Origin: Corticium candelabrum
Taxonomy: Eukaryota > Porifera > Homoscleromorpha > Homosclerophorida > Plakinidae
Length of the DNA stretch: 64,000 nt
Assembly: GCF_963422355.1 (NCBI RefSeq)
Contig: NC_085085.1
Span: 7,865,661 to 7,929,660 of the forward strand
Reading direction: 5' to 3'
Positions within the stretch are counted from its first letter, which is position 1. Each line of letters starts with the position of its first letter. A model generated the notes under the pieces. The model saw only the letters and a list, made by a program, of their open reading frames with translations. It did not search any database and was not told the origin of the DNA. Position numbers and translations under genes: made by a program. Below, one piece after another: positions 1-12,700 of the stretch.

Positions 1-575
1 GCAATTTTGACATACTTATGTCTAATAGAATAGGCTAACACAATCTGGTCCACATGTATTGACAAAGAGTTAACAAGAAATTATCCAGAAATAGATAAAA
101 ATTAATGTGGTGTGATGCTACTTGCACGTTATTTTCGGCTCGAATACGGTGCAAAAGACTGACTTCCTGTAGAACTTTGTGACTTCAATGTAAGTGTTTT
201 AGCTAATTTTTTATCCTAGAGATATCTTTATTGAAATAAAAATAGTAATTTTTTAGAACTTTCTTAAAATTATAATTAAATTTACCCAAATTATAATTTG
301 TTTTTTACAAATCTACAGTTGCCGCAAATTGCTTTTATACTACTTACTTCACTCGCAGATTTCGATTAGTGTAATTGTTCATATATGATAAAATTTTACG
401 AATTCTAAGTTTAGTTTTATTAATGATATTTTATATTTTCATTACTTTATGACACCTCAAACTGTCAGTTTTCGAACATATTTGATTAAGCCACGCCTAA
501 TTGAAACATGAAACTTGTCTATACCGAACATTAACAAGAAATTGATAGAAATCTTACCGAATTAGTTCAAATGTG
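1..575. other. AT-rich intergenic sequence, nothing recognised
   Basis: AT-rich sequence with no convincing reading frame, repeat array or RNA gene. Short poly-A/T runs only. Confidence 0.5.
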
Positions 576-619
576 TTAGAACGCATTTTGCGTCATTTCT
601 CTTATACTCACAGTACGAT

Positions 620-800
620 TTTTAATGGAACTTATCCTCGCAGGCCAGGATCTTTCGCGCAGTCGCAGAGCTAACCGCATGTAAATCACACGATAAAAAT
701 GAGCTTTGCAGTATTTGCTCCAGGGCGAGAAGAGTCTGGTCGCTTTCGAGAACGTCATAGTTTGAACCCCCGATCCGTTTAGATAGCTTTATATAACTAA
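620..800 (+). mobile_element. Short palindromic MITE-like repeat, copy 1
   Basis: The stretch around 637-765 matches 54110-54268 in the opposite orientation. Shared blocks include CGCGCAGTCG, CTAACCGCA, the GCGAGAAGAG block and GGTCGCTTTCGAGAACGTCA. The ends are roughly complementary (CCAGGATCTTTCGC against GCGAGAAGAGTCTGG), as in a small non-autonomous element. No coding capacity. The short reading frames here are an effect of the repeat. The superfamily is not known. Confidence 0.5.
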
Positions 801-1260
801 TAAGTAAGCATATAGGTTTGAAAGTAGAGAACACGCGACATCGCTTCACGCAATTCCTTGTTTTGCACGAAGTACGTAGTTAACATCATCGTTCGTATCT
901 AGTATGTATGTAGACACCTCAGCCATGTAATATTCTGCAGTGTCAAGAGTTTTTCAGTATTCAGTTTCGCCAACAGCACAACGCCGAATCTAGATCTGCA
1001 GCGCGATAATTTGAAAAATGAACTCATTGTAAGCGCTGTTAGTAAATATATGTAGTAGTCAGAGTCCGAGCATTGAAACAAGTCGTACGTGGTACACGTG
1101 CTACTACTACACTTTCTGAACATGGTAGGTCCACTACACTGCTGTTTTCATATGCCTCTATGTTTCCAGTTCACAGTGAAGAGAGCCAATATTGAACAAA
1201 AGTGCTGCTTGCTGAGTTGAAAGTACATAGACAGTATTAGAAATACACGCAAATCAGATC
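801..1260. other. Intergenic, nothing recognised
   Basis: No conserved reading frame or repeat structure seen. Confidence 0.4.
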
Positions 1261-1760
<500 letters not shown>

Positions 1761-2929
1761 GGTGTGATCACTCGTTCAATCGTAAGAAACGATATCCAAG
1801 CTTTAGGTATTGTTACAGCTTGAACACAATTATTAAAAGTACGCGTTTGGGTTTGGTTAATTTTCATAAGCGGCAATCACGTACCGATAAGAATGTCTAA
1901 CCTTGAGGTTCGCGAGAGTGTCTTTGTGATGAATGCTATAAAATGTATAAAATTTTAGTATAGCTCTTTTACAGAATAATTGCTTAATTAATTAAGTTGA
2001 TCTTTTAGATCTTTATTAATATTAGCTGATAAGATAAGAATGAGTGGTAGATGGCCAGAGAATGAGAATTTTTTTGCTATAGCTAACACTTTTTTCTACT
2101 CATCTGGATTGATCAGGCTGGTGATTCTAAGGCAACACTACTTCTAAGATCTAGTTTGTTGTTTCTTTGACAGGTTTTTAACATTAATTACTAGATAAGA
2201 CAACTGTAAACTGTTGTAATGTGATCAAGTATGAGAGCAATAATCAGTATAAATAGTTAAACTCATCATTAGTTGAACCATGGGACATTTATAATATGAC
2301 ATCATACAAAATTTCTGAGATAACTTACAAATATGTTAGTAACTTCGATTCCATTGTTTGAATGTTACTTATAAAATACTGTGATTGCAACTCAAAAGTG
2401 CATAATGCAATTGAACTAATCTCACTGTCTGCATGTGCATGTCTGAGTTTCTGTACACTAATTCAAAGAAAAAGTACTAATATACATTTAAATACGTAGA
2501 AAACTAGACACGTGCACGTACACGTTGAGAAATGTAAAACATTGTAATCTGTCCTTTGTCAAGGAAGCACAACTTGTTTGTTTGACACACCATCAATAAA
2601 CTATACGTAGATTACGCTCTAAAAGACGATTCAGAAAAGAGTCGCGTCTAGATGCGCAAATGTGTGCTCACACATGACGCATATCAGGAACGCCAAATGC
2701 CTTAGCATTCTTATGGGTACAAAAAAGATTGCCGCCATTTGACATGCTGCTGCGTTCCAACACATTTGACACGTACAGACATGTGACATTCACGACCCAT
2801 TACCAGCGAGGCAGGCATCGGCATTCAAGCCACTGCATACCAACGCATTCTTTTCGGAGGCGCATGAGCAGGAACTTCGTCGTCACGTGCCCATTGCAAG
2901 GCGATGGCAGCAACGAAATGGCATGTACA
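1761..2929. other. Intergenic, nothing recognised
   Basis: AT-rich sequence without a supportable gene or repeat array. Confidence 0.4.
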
Positions 2930-3200
2930 CTAATTTACGCAGTGACAGAAGTCTTGTTGTTAAATACACGTCCAAATGTAGACTGTAGACATGGTTTCGA
3001 TGAGCTAAACACGTAAAGCAATAGAATAAACACCATGTACAGGATGGACGCCCGATAGCCGCATTCTCGGAGCAGCTACACCAAACAAATAAAGTCAAGA
3101 TGACATCACGATTGTCTATGGTCAGAAATAACAATACTTTTAGTCTATTGGTCGGAATTGCTTCATTTGCGTTTGCGCTAATTACGATAAACCCCTAACC
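2930..3200 (+). repeat. Dispersed repeat module, copy 1
   Basis: Shares ordered blocks with 19970-20215. Examples are ACACCATGTACAGGA, GACGCCCGAT, the TCTATTGGTCGGAAT block and GCTTCATTTGCRT. Each copy ends with ATTGGTC motifs, which are CCAAT boxes in reverse. The module is non-coding. The presence of two diverged copies suggests a transposable element end (an LTR or DNA element), but termini were not resolved. Confidence 0.5.
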
Positions 3201-3932
3201 GGGAAATCGGGGTATCGTGTAATTAATGATGTGTATATTCGAAAAGATATGGTTAAAGGCGTCGATCATCAACATACTACTTTATGACTAGTCGGACTGG
3301 CATTGCCTAGTACTAAAAACTATAGTTCTCCTTAAAAAGAAGTGACACGCTCATAATGTTTCGAAGGGCTATAGAATCCCTTCTCTCCCCTCGACGCTAC
3401 GCCGCTGAGCAAAGTGTACAAGTAAGCAGACACCGTCATGCAACGGCACTAGTTGCTTTTCAGACTATAAAATGTCGCGTGATTTAGTAGGAATGAAAAG
3501 GAATTGATAGCCGTTTGTGACCACATAGGGACCAAACAATCGTACAGTTGCGTTCTTGCACGGAGCACTTGATACGTAAACACTACAATCTAATGCCTAT
3601 TCTAAAGAAATAACGAGAAATGTATAAACATGAAAACAGTAAAGAGAATTTGATATAACAGGAGGGCATACATATTAAAAGGCTCGTTTTGCGTACTACA
3701 CATGTCAGTATATAATAAATTGGATCGAAAGAAGACTTTCACGGTTGAGCGGGCGGTCGTCTGAAACTTTCGAACCCCACAGCCTATTGGCCTGGAAAGA
3801 GATCAACTAATAGCGTACGTTGATATAACAATGCAAACAAACAAGAAACAACGTGATTACAGTATAACAGAATTTATAACAGTGATAATTAACTAAAAAG
3901 TCTTTCACAAATCCTAATTTAATACTAATTAA
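3201..3932. other. Intergenic, nothing recognised
   Basis: No convincing coding region or repeat. The last base, A at 3932, is the left target base of the Helitron-like array that follows. Confidence 0.4.
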
Positions 3933-4501
3933 TCTAATATATAAAGCTCAAATTGTCTGTGTGTGTGTGTGTGTGTGTGTGTTCGCGTTTGGAGGCCACG
4001 TCTTTTGTCCGTTCGCAACCGAAATCGGTACGCACACTCGGCACGCACAGGGGAAGGTTTGCGTAAAAGAATTTAAAAATTATGCACCGGGTCCCCTCTC
4101 CAGGGGTCGACCCCCGCGTAAAATTTTTCGACAACGCACACTCTACACATTCCTGTTCATTCGAACACACGCCCATACCAGTCCTGTGTACACGGTGTGC
4201 ATCGTCGTCCTTCGCAAAGCTTCGAGCGATCGAATATCTCTTGCCGACGAAACTTACTCTTCTAGCGCTTTCGTTTCTCTCCAAATTCTGATTGCATTTG
4301 CACCGAATCCAACCTACACGTTTTCTGCAGCAAGCGCTACACGGGGAGTGTGTCGATTTCGATCGAAACAAGCGCTAAGAACAAGATTCGAATTCATTCA
4401 GCATATCCGGGACCTCACAGCAAAGATGCACGTGACATGTCCACAGACCTATCTTTACACTACAGTATCTTGCCCGTACGAAGGACGGGCCATAGATCCT
4501 A
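3933..4501 (+). mobile_element. Non-autonomous Helitron-like element, copy A (array 1)
   Basis: The element starts with TCTAATATATAAAGC, followed by a GT microsatellite at 3957-3981. It ends with a hairpin (GCCCGT, 7-nt loop, ACGGGC) about 10 nt before CTA, where the next copy begins immediately. A 5' TC, a 3' subterminal GC-rich hairpin and a CTAG-type end are the classical Helitron signature. There is no Rep/helicase coding capacity, so this is a HINE-type derivative. It is about 90% similar to copies at 4502, 52202 and 52789. Apparent reading frames are not conserved between copies. Confidence 0.75.
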
Positions 4502-4520
4502 TCTAATATATAAAGCTCAA

Positions 4521-4563
<43 letters not shown>

Positions 4564-5088
4564 ATGTTCGCGTTTGGTGGTCACGTCTTTTGTCCGTTCG
4601 CAACCGAAATCGTCACGCACACTCGACACGCACAGGGGAAGGTTTGCGTGAAAGTATTAAAAAAATTATGCACCGGGGCCCCTTTCCAGGGGTCGACCCC
4701 CGCCTAAAATTTCTCGACGACGCAAACGCTACACATTCCGGTTCATTCGAACACACGCCCGCACTGGTCCCGTGTAGACCCTATGCATCGCCGTCCTTCG
4801 CAAAGCTTCGAGCGATCGAATATCTCTTGCCGACGAAACTTACTCTTCTATCGCTTGCGTTTCTCTCCAAATTCTGATCGCATTTGCACCGAATCCAACC
4901 TACACGTTTTTTGTAGCAAGCGCTACACGGGAAGTGTGTCGATTTCTATCGAAACAAGCGCTAAGAACAAGATTCGAATTCATTCAGAATATCCGGGACC
5001 TCGCAACAAAGATGCACGTGACGTGTCCACAGACCTATCTTTACACTACAGTATCTTGCCCGTACGAAGGACGGGCCATGGATGCTAG
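4502..5088 (+). mobile_element. Non-autonomous Helitron-like element, copy B (array 1)
   Basis: Directly abuts copy A head-to-tail and starts TCTAATATATAAAGC. The GT tract is longer, at 4524-4562. The 3' hairpin GCCCGT/ACGGGC lies near 5060-5078 and the element ends in GCTAG at 5088, followed by T. Array 1 as a whole is preceded by A (3932) and followed by T (5089), which matches the Helitron A|T insertion preference. No open frame has transposase character. Confidence 0.78.
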
Positions 5089-5873
5089 TAGTTTATAAAA
5101 TTAAAAAGTAAGTGAAAAGTTGGCGTAAGAAACGTAATGGCAGCATCGTTTTAAATCTCAAATAGTATATTAAGTTTAAAAGCGGCTGATTGAGGATGTG
5201 GCAGCCTTCATTGCTCGCCGAATATTGAGTAGTTTCGTAGCTAATGGAGCTAAGCCACCAGATAAGCCGTGCGCCTTGTGTTCTGTAGATTGCGAAACTA
5301 TAAGATCAGCATTTGCCTATCTCTACTGTTGCTTATACCAACGTATAACCTACAAAAACACTTCTGACACAGCAGTCAATGATCAATTTGATAATCATGT
5401 AGTCAAAGTTACTTCTCACACAAAACGGTCGTAATGGACTTATCATGACACCTCGCACATTGGCCTGGGTCGGGCCGAGGCACCATAACTTGCATTCACT
5501 TAAGCAGTTTTTTACTTCTCGTGCAACACTAATGATGATCATATATGATGCCTGTTGAAGAACGACTTCTGCAGACAGTAGTCACCATATTCAGGGTTAT
5601 TCCATGACACGTCAGCAGGTTGTACAAGTGAAATGCAGGATTCACAAGCACGTTAAAAGTACCTCGTGCACCGAACCCGCAGCTATTCCGCCAGCCACCA
5701 GGATTTCTCCTGATGAGTGGATGGCGTCAGGAGAAAAATCTTTCTCGAAGGAATGCAACATGAGACTACCTAAATAAATAACCATCACACAGTGGGTCAA
5801 GGAGAGTTGGGATGCCATGTCGGTAGATGTCATCAAAAAAGACAGAAGAAATTGAAACTAATAAAGTAGTTAC
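5089..5873. other. Intergenic with one perfect hairpin
   Basis: No gene recognised. TCTCCTGA and TCAGGAGA near 5705-5735 form a perfect 8-bp stem around a 13-nt loop. The embedded CTGATGAG and GAAA look like a hammerhead core, but the stems do not fold as one. Confidence 0.4.
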
Positions 5874-6010
5874 AAATGAGTAGAACTACCGGTAGAAGAT
5901 GATGAGTAGAAGTATAGTCATACAGCTAAGAGGAGAGGTATAGGCATAGATGATGAGTAGAAGTAGTCATACATGATGAGTAGAAGTATAGTTAAAGATG
6001 AATAGAAGTT
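5874..6010 (+). repeat. Degenerate GATGAGTAGAAGTA minisatellite
   Basis: The unit ATGAGTAGAAGTA recurs about five times with irregular insertions such as TAGTCATAC. Spacing is variable and there is no coding potential. Confidence 0.65.
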
Positions 6011-6684
6011 AACTATATACATGTACATGCTGTAGTTTGACAATAGATTGCAACTACTGGTTTGCATTTGGTACACGAAAGTAACATTGAAAAAGCCGCA
6101 CTTAAATTAAATGAACGCCGCAAGGTCCGGCATTTCGAAATGAATAAACACCGCGCGGCATTCCTTCGAGGAAGTACGGTACACATTCCATACTCTAGTA
6201 CAAGTTTGCATGTTTGCGGTAACTTCCACTACAGGGTTTCAACAAATGCGTGAATTGTACTGTCTAGATAGGGCGAGGCGTTTCAGTAGGTTACGTAGAC
6301 GGTCAGAAAACTCCGTTGCGACGTGTTCCTCACCAACGCGATGTGCTAGCGCGATTAGCCTAGGGAGACCGCAAGACTAATAAATTGTATATCATTGAAT
6401 TGAATCATATTTACAAGAAATTGTACACAATTTGATGTATGCAGTGCATGTAACAGTGTCAATATCATATTATGCACCCAAAAAAAAGTTTATGAAAAAT
6501 AAAAATTTGTTTAATAACCGCGAAGAATAGTAATTATAAATCACTTTACCTGCCGTTCAATTTATTGGAAGTCGAATTGTCCCAAAAACAACGTTCAGCA
6601 GACAACGTTCAAACTGAGGCCCCCTTTTAATTTCAATATTGAAACGGTGCAGGTTACTGCTCGGAAGGTGATGAGCAGACCACT
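6011..6684. other. Intergenic, nothing recognised
   Basis: No supportable gene. Includes an A-rich stretch near 6478-6515. Confidence 0.35.
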
Positions 6685-6905
6685 GCAAACATAGAAATAC
6701 TAGGAATAAAGACTGAATGTCATAGAACGTATTGCATCCTAAGTTGTTCCCTTGTTCTGCTTCGTTATGACACATGCCAACTTCAAAGATATCTAACGCG
6801 CTTTATCCGGGACCTTGCTACCACACCTACGGAAGAAGGTAACAGCGGGTTGATATCAGTCCGCCGTTTTCGGCCGCACTGATATCAATGGACACAAATA
6901 TTGTA
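6685..6905 (-). repeat. Dispersed repeat related to 37125-37210 and 40590-40800
   Basis: TGTCATAGAACGTATTGCATCCTAAG at 6718-6743 matches TACGTCATAGAACGTGCTGCACCCTAAG at 37151-37178. The block around ATCCGGGACCTTGCTACCACACC (near 6806) matches two places near 40597 and 40764. This looks like an old interspersed element. Its ends were not found. Confidence 0.4.
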
Positions 6906-7210
6906 GCGCGCGTTACCAAATTAAGCGTTTTGTAATATCAATGCAACAATATTTAATATTAATGTACTATAACGTGCGCTATTCTGGATGGATGCCTTGT
7001 AGTCTCGTAGTGTTCTAAATAAACGAACTGTGGAACGTGTGTGCGCTGTTCGATCAGCAGCTCAGCTCCTTCTTTTAAAAGAGCCCCAGTTTGGGATCGT
7101 CGTATGCTGCACGTCGTGGAAACGGTACTAATCGACTTTTTAGTGAATTGGAGACGAGTAGTGGGTTTTAGAAGCCATACTCTTGCGATGCGATGATTGT
7201 GGTGCACTGA

Positions 7211-7969
7211 AAATCTTTTTGGTATGTTTAGATAATTAATTAAATTGATTAATAATAATTACAAACACATGAACACATGTAGTTGTACATGTGTTCAGTA
7301 ATCATGTAGTCGTTATTGTAGAGTTATACATTGCAGAAATTTCCAAAAGGTAATTTCACAACTGAAAAAGGTCCTTGGATAGAATTATTGTCTGAATTCA
7401 TGTTATTTTGTTTCTGCTGTGTATGAAATATCTGCAATAACTAATATATCATGTGTGTGTGTGTGTGCATGCGTGCGTGTGTATTTCATTACGTTGCATA
7501 CAAAAACATGGTGTACACGAATTGGTGTACATGTACAAATGCCAGTGTGATAACTGGGACCACCTGAGAATCAGGGGCAGTTGAGGACAGTCCGTCGGGT
7601 TGTCGTAATTCACAGGTTCCGCCCTATGATTTGATATCAATCAACAAGTTGCTCATAATGTCATTACCGCGGTGTCGTGTGTCTTACCTTTGATAACGCT
7701 GAGAATGCTTCTACTGTGCCAGAGCTATTAAACGTTTTGGAAATTCGCTCATACATTGCCACGAAGTGTTCAGGACACACATTTTGGGTAAACAGAGGAC
7801 ACGGGATAGACGACAGTTCTGGTGACTCAATCATAGTAAACAGGAGTTCTTTTGTTTTAGTTGGATTGTTAGCAATAAACATCTACACAACAGCAGATAA
7901 GAGTCACACGGACACAAAGACACAGACATGGACACACACACACATGCACGAACACGCACACACACCCCT
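7211..7969. other. Intergenic with a short GT repeat
   Basis: A short GT/GC alternating tract lies at 7452-7482, and a short CA-rich run at 7930-7967 leads into the C/T tract. No gene recognised. Confidence 0.4.
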
Positions 7970-8473
7970 CCTCCTCCCTCCCTCCCTCCTCCCTCCCTCC
8001 CTCCTCCCTCCCTCCTCCCTCCCTCATCCCTCCTTCCCTCATCCCTCCTCCCTTCCTCCCTCCTTCCTCATCCCTCCCTCCCTCCCTCCTTCCTCATCCC
8101 TCCCTCCCTCCCTCCCTCCCTCCCTCATCTCCCCTCCCTCCCTCATCCCTCCCTCCCTCCCCTTCTCTCCCTCCTCCCTCTCTCCTCCCTCCCTCCCTCC
8201 CCTTCTCTCCCTCCTCCCTCCCTCCTCCCTCCCTCCTCCCCTTCCCTCCCTCCCTCCCCTTCCTCCCTCCCTCCCCTTCCCTCCCCTTCCTCCCCTTCCC
8301 TCCCCTTCCCTCCCTCCCTCCCCTTCCCTCCCCTTCCCTCCCTCCCTCCCCTTCCCTCCCTCCCTCCCCTTCTCTCCCTCCTCCTCCCCTTCCCTCCCCT
8401 TCCCTCCCCTCCCCTCCCTCCCTCTCCCTTCTCCCTCCCCTCCCTTTCTTCTCCCTCCTCCCTCCCCCTCCAT
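7970..8473 (+). repeat. 500-bp polypyrimidine (CCCTC/CCTT)n tract
   Basis: Essentially pure C and T for about 500 bp, with CCCTC, CCCTT and CATCC variants and frequent runs of 3-4 C. The minus strand is therefore rich in GGG runs and can form G-quadruplexes; the duplex could form a triplex. The long Pro/Ser/Leu or Gly/Glu/Arg reading frames are repeat translations. Confidence 0.95.
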
Positions 8474-9060
8474 CGACTTCAGCCAGCGAATGATTGCAGC
8501 ATACTTCCAGTATAGTAAAGGTAGAGCTGATTAATAAACTAGTTCTACGGTATCCGTAAGCGCCTCGCGTTCTTGAGTAACACGTCCAAAGGAGTTTTTA
8601 GACCTTCTACTGAAACGCCGAGTCCTAGCTAGACCATACGTATTTGTTGAAACCCTAGCTGTCATGGAAGTAAACATGCAAGCTTCCTAGTAGTTTAGAT
8701 TACGTATATAGGCCTGGTATAGGTAGTCGTGATTTGCGATCGTGATCATGACAATTGAAATGTACAGTCTAGGTATGCACTCAGTTCCGTTGTAACGACA
8801 ATGGTATGGTATTTACTGACATAGAAATTAATATCAACAAATTTTGACTATCAACAGTGCTAGATGCAGCACAGTGTAGTAAAGGATTGATTGTAGTATG
8901 GGACGTGTGAATAGTTGACTATAGGTGGCATTCAACTCCTGAAGGTGTTTCTTGGTTGTCAAGTACACACACTCCCTAGCTACAATACAAAAGGATGAGG
9001 CGACGGAACTTCATGAAGCATTTTCTTCGTCGTTTGGTCACTTGCACGAATCGTTCTTAG
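8474..9060. other. Intergenic, nothing recognised
   Basis: No convincing coding region or repeat. Confidence 0.4.
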
Positions 9061-9258
9061 ACTCATCTGTAGTCGGACACGGAAACGATTTTTTAAGGTA
9101 GGTCCTAGCATGAAACGTGGTCGTGGGGAGAAGAAATTTTGAGATTTGTGTACATGATATATACCAAAAGCTTGATGGAGAGCCGTATAGGACCACGCCC
9201 ATTTCTGTTGTGCGACCCGGATTAGAAGCTTCGCTACGCTCGGCAATTACATTGATAA
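9061..9258 (+). repeat. Dispersed repeat family R3, copy 1
   Basis: Matches 54419-54642 over its whole length (ATCTGTAGTCGGACAYGG near the left end, CACGCCC and TTGTGCGA in the middle, CACGCTCGG/TACGCTCGG and AATTACAT at the right). It also matches 53395-53490 over its right half. Three copies with common right ends indicate a transposable element. A TATATACC start is visible in the shorter copy. Confidence 0.6.
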
Positions 9259-9702
9259 TGGATAGTAGAGTAACTGCGTCGACTACTTGCTAAAATTATG
9301 AAATATTTTTACCTCGCATTGCACTTCTTTCAGAAGCTCAGTTCAGCTCTTGTAAAATTCCTCTTGAATAAATGTCTCACCACCACTAAATTTTATAGGA
9401 ATTAAACGTTTACGATATACCTACAGAAAGAGTACGCCTACTGTATGCATGAAGGATGAACAACAACAAACGGCGACTATGACATCATTCAGCACGCGTG
9501 CGCATCCCGGACAGATATTGGCACCGGACAATATTTGGCTGCCGTTATCCCCCCCCCCCCCGGGCAGTATTCGGCACGACACAGGAATGTGCACGCTACG
9601 TCGCTTGCAAGCATCTCCGCCCCCGTAATTGGACACCACCATCGTCTACCGGACATCACCATTATGGTACTGTGCTACCAATTTGGCATGGCAAACAAGC
9701 AA
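9259..9702. other. Sequence 3' of FNTA, with a poly-C run
   Basis: Probably includes the FNTA 3' UTR on the minus strand. Contains a run of about 13 C near 9548-9561. No other feature recognised. Confidence 0.4.
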
Positions 9703-12700
9703 CTATTCAATACTATCATTATCAGTCTGTAATTCTCTAGACTTCTGTTCTAGTTTCCGGCCTCTATAGTCCCAGTACTTTCTTCTTATAGTGTCCACAT
9801 CTGATCCAAGCTGTCTGCACAACTGCATACACAACAGATAATATATGTCAGTCATCACTCATTTACAACAATGAAAGTAAAGGTACCTGTATGGCTTGAG
9901 ACAAACTTTCTTCCCTGCACATATTTTTACTATCTAATGCTTCTTCTTCATATGTATCAACAAGAAAAGACAACAGGTGGGGAGATCGTATGTGATCAGA
10001 CAACATGCCTAAGCAAATCTCTTTAAGACTACCATATGTGCTCTTCCTTTGGTCATCTAAAATTCTACAAAAATAAAGCAGCCCTTACTACACAGCAGCA
10101 AACGAAAATTACTGCATTCCATGTGGTGTTACTTATCTTCTGCAAGAAAAATTAGTATACTCTATACTAACTATGGTTATGTGAACTTCATCAGAAATTG
10201 AAACTACATAAAATTATGGGTATGATGACGTGTACATCTATCAATATCAAGCCTAGCCTCAGGGCACGGGAGGCTGAAAGTGTCATAGGCTCACGTGAGT
10301 CTGGGGACGACGCTATATCAAGCCAATGTGAAATTCATCTACTGTCAGTTCATAGCACATATCACAAGTGTACTTTCTGTATTTGCACTCACCAACACAT
10401 GGTTGAGCAACAGTAACGGGAGTGAACTAAGAAAAGTAGTCTGATGTCTATGAAATCACTAATTAAATGGTGTAAGACTAGCAGTGTCCTTCTCCTTGCT
10501 ATGTCCGTAGCCAGAGACAGCGGATGTAGGGCAAGAATAAGGGATGTGTACACAGTGGTCTGCATATGCTGAAAATGTTTCTATTGTCTCCCATGCCTCA
10601 CAGGAAGTAGTAAATGCTGCTATTAACTTGCTCGTAATTTGCTTTATTAAAAGAAAGTATTTGCCCAACATTTGTAAAAAAAATGGACAGTCAATGCATT
10701 TGCACATGGAATTGACACTAAATGGAACCGTTCTTCCAGTCAAACCATCTATTATAACTTACGTTATTGCTACACTTGATAACCCATGTCTATACAGCAC
10801 AAAAGAGACGAAGAAAAATTGTTTTGCTGTGTCAGCACTATGCTTAGACAAACTGATTGTGTGCCACTCATTCAGATAGTGTGGATGTACATAATACAGA
10901 AGAACTCTTTATCATATGTGTAAAATCTCCAAAAGTTGGATGGATACATGTGTCTTAAGGAATACAATGAATAGGAGACTGAGAAAGAGCATCAGGAAAG
11001 GGCCTTGGCAAAAACAAAATACGAGTCCGTGCACCACATATAAGTAGAAAGAAGGGGACAGTTTCTTGCTTTTCATACCAGCTTCACAGTCCAGTGAGTT
11101 CAAACTGTATATGTGGCAAAAAAGGCCAGTTTGCCTTACTTAAACCTTCAGATGTGTAGTCAGAAGAGTTTTGAAGGAGTTCATACTTTTGAGGGGATTT
11201 GTACTTTGGGAGTACCTTGAACGGTTTGTACCTTGAGGGGTATGTACTTCGAAAGAGTGTGTTTTGAGAAAGTTTATACTTGAGAAGGTTCATAAGTTGA
11301 AGGGGTTCTTAATTTAAAGAGGTTTGTGTAAACCCCTTAAGATGTTCGGCAAATGGAGTAATTCATGGGTACTGGACTGTGATACTGTGTGGACAGGAGA
11401 AAGAAGAGAAGTTACTCATACTGTTACTGAGTTTTTCTGTGTTTAGCACCTTCCATCTTCTGTTTTCAAAACAACCACAATATGGCTGCAAGGCAAAAAA
11501 TGCAAACATAGACAAAGAATAGAAGCACCTAGCTAAATGATGTTTGTACTACATGCTGCTAGAACAGCATGCTGCTTGAGAGACATGATGAGTAATTTCC
11601 TTCATTTTAGATTTGCTGCCTTTAGCCTAGATCATATACCATCTCTTGCTGCATCAACATCATGATCTTGCGGAGAGTTAGTCAAGTTATTTCACACATA
11701 AAATTTGACTATTTACACTGTAAGCATGCAATTCTGGCCTAACATCAAATCTAATAAACAGATATTTAATACGCCCTAACTGCTTTATTGAAAAAAAGAC
11801 ATCTGTGACACCAAGGTTTAATAATAACAATTACCAGAAGCAAATTCTCAACTCAGTCCACAGCTTTCTAAAAGTGTTGCAATACTGTCTAGTTATTCAG
11901 CATCTTACCCAGATAGATAATTCCATGCACTTTCGTTATTTGGTGCCTTCTTGATGAATCCAAGAACATAACTAAACACAGATTAGTAAAACAACTACAT
12001 TTGTCAAACTAGACAGCCCTAGACAGCACAAACCTCCACTAAGGCAGCCTTGCTATGTCAGAGTGTCATTACAATTACATTGATTACAATTAGTTCCACA
12101 GCAACTATCTAAAGGCTTTTGTGTTCACCTTAGCATGTACACACCGTTAACCAACACAATTTGAGATGGTATGGGTGTGCTGGAACGAAATTGGAGTCAT
12201 CTCACTTTTCTTGTCAAAAATTCTAAGCCGAGCTGACCTCTCAAAAAGGGACACTGATTCGGACATTTAATCCCAAAAACTAATCAATCTTTCTCTATCA
12301 ACGTTCTATCATCGTGTCAAATTTCATCAAAATCCAAGCATGTATTTTTAGTGATCCTGCCCACAAATAAACAAACAAACAAAAATGCACATATGCAGAC
12401 AATCCTGCTAGAGACAAAGGTAATAACACTGGCATATTAGATACATCAAACCATTAGATAAGAATAAACTGCCAGTGCTGACATACCTGACATCTTGCTC
12501 TAGCACATCTTGTGTCCACCCAGTTGTACCGCTAATGACAAAATGGCGTTGATTCCAAGCTGAGTTATTTCTCAGATCTTGATGCAGTAAGCTAAACAAA
12601 CAGTTGATTCCTAAATTCCCTATCAATGTGACTCTCTCATTTCCTAAATAATTTCCCATCCTATTATCCAGATATAGCTACATGGCAACACACTACATTA

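Noticed and set aside
3961..5088. Coding genes in the 3.9-5.1 kb and 51.7-53.4 kb repeats (frames of 60-181 codons)
   Set aside because: The frames differ between copies of the same element and contain the GT tract; the repeats are explained as non-autonomous Helitron-like elements.
5700..5740. Possible hammerhead ribozyme (CTGATGAG ... GAAA)
   Set aside because: The flanking bases form one simple 8-bp hairpin across the core; the three-stem hammerhead fold is not possible here.
7677..8534. Pro/Ser-rich 285-codon frame and Gly/Glu/Arg-rich minus-strand frame
   Set aside because: Almost wholly within the C/T simple-sequence tract; no conserved domain in the short unique start.
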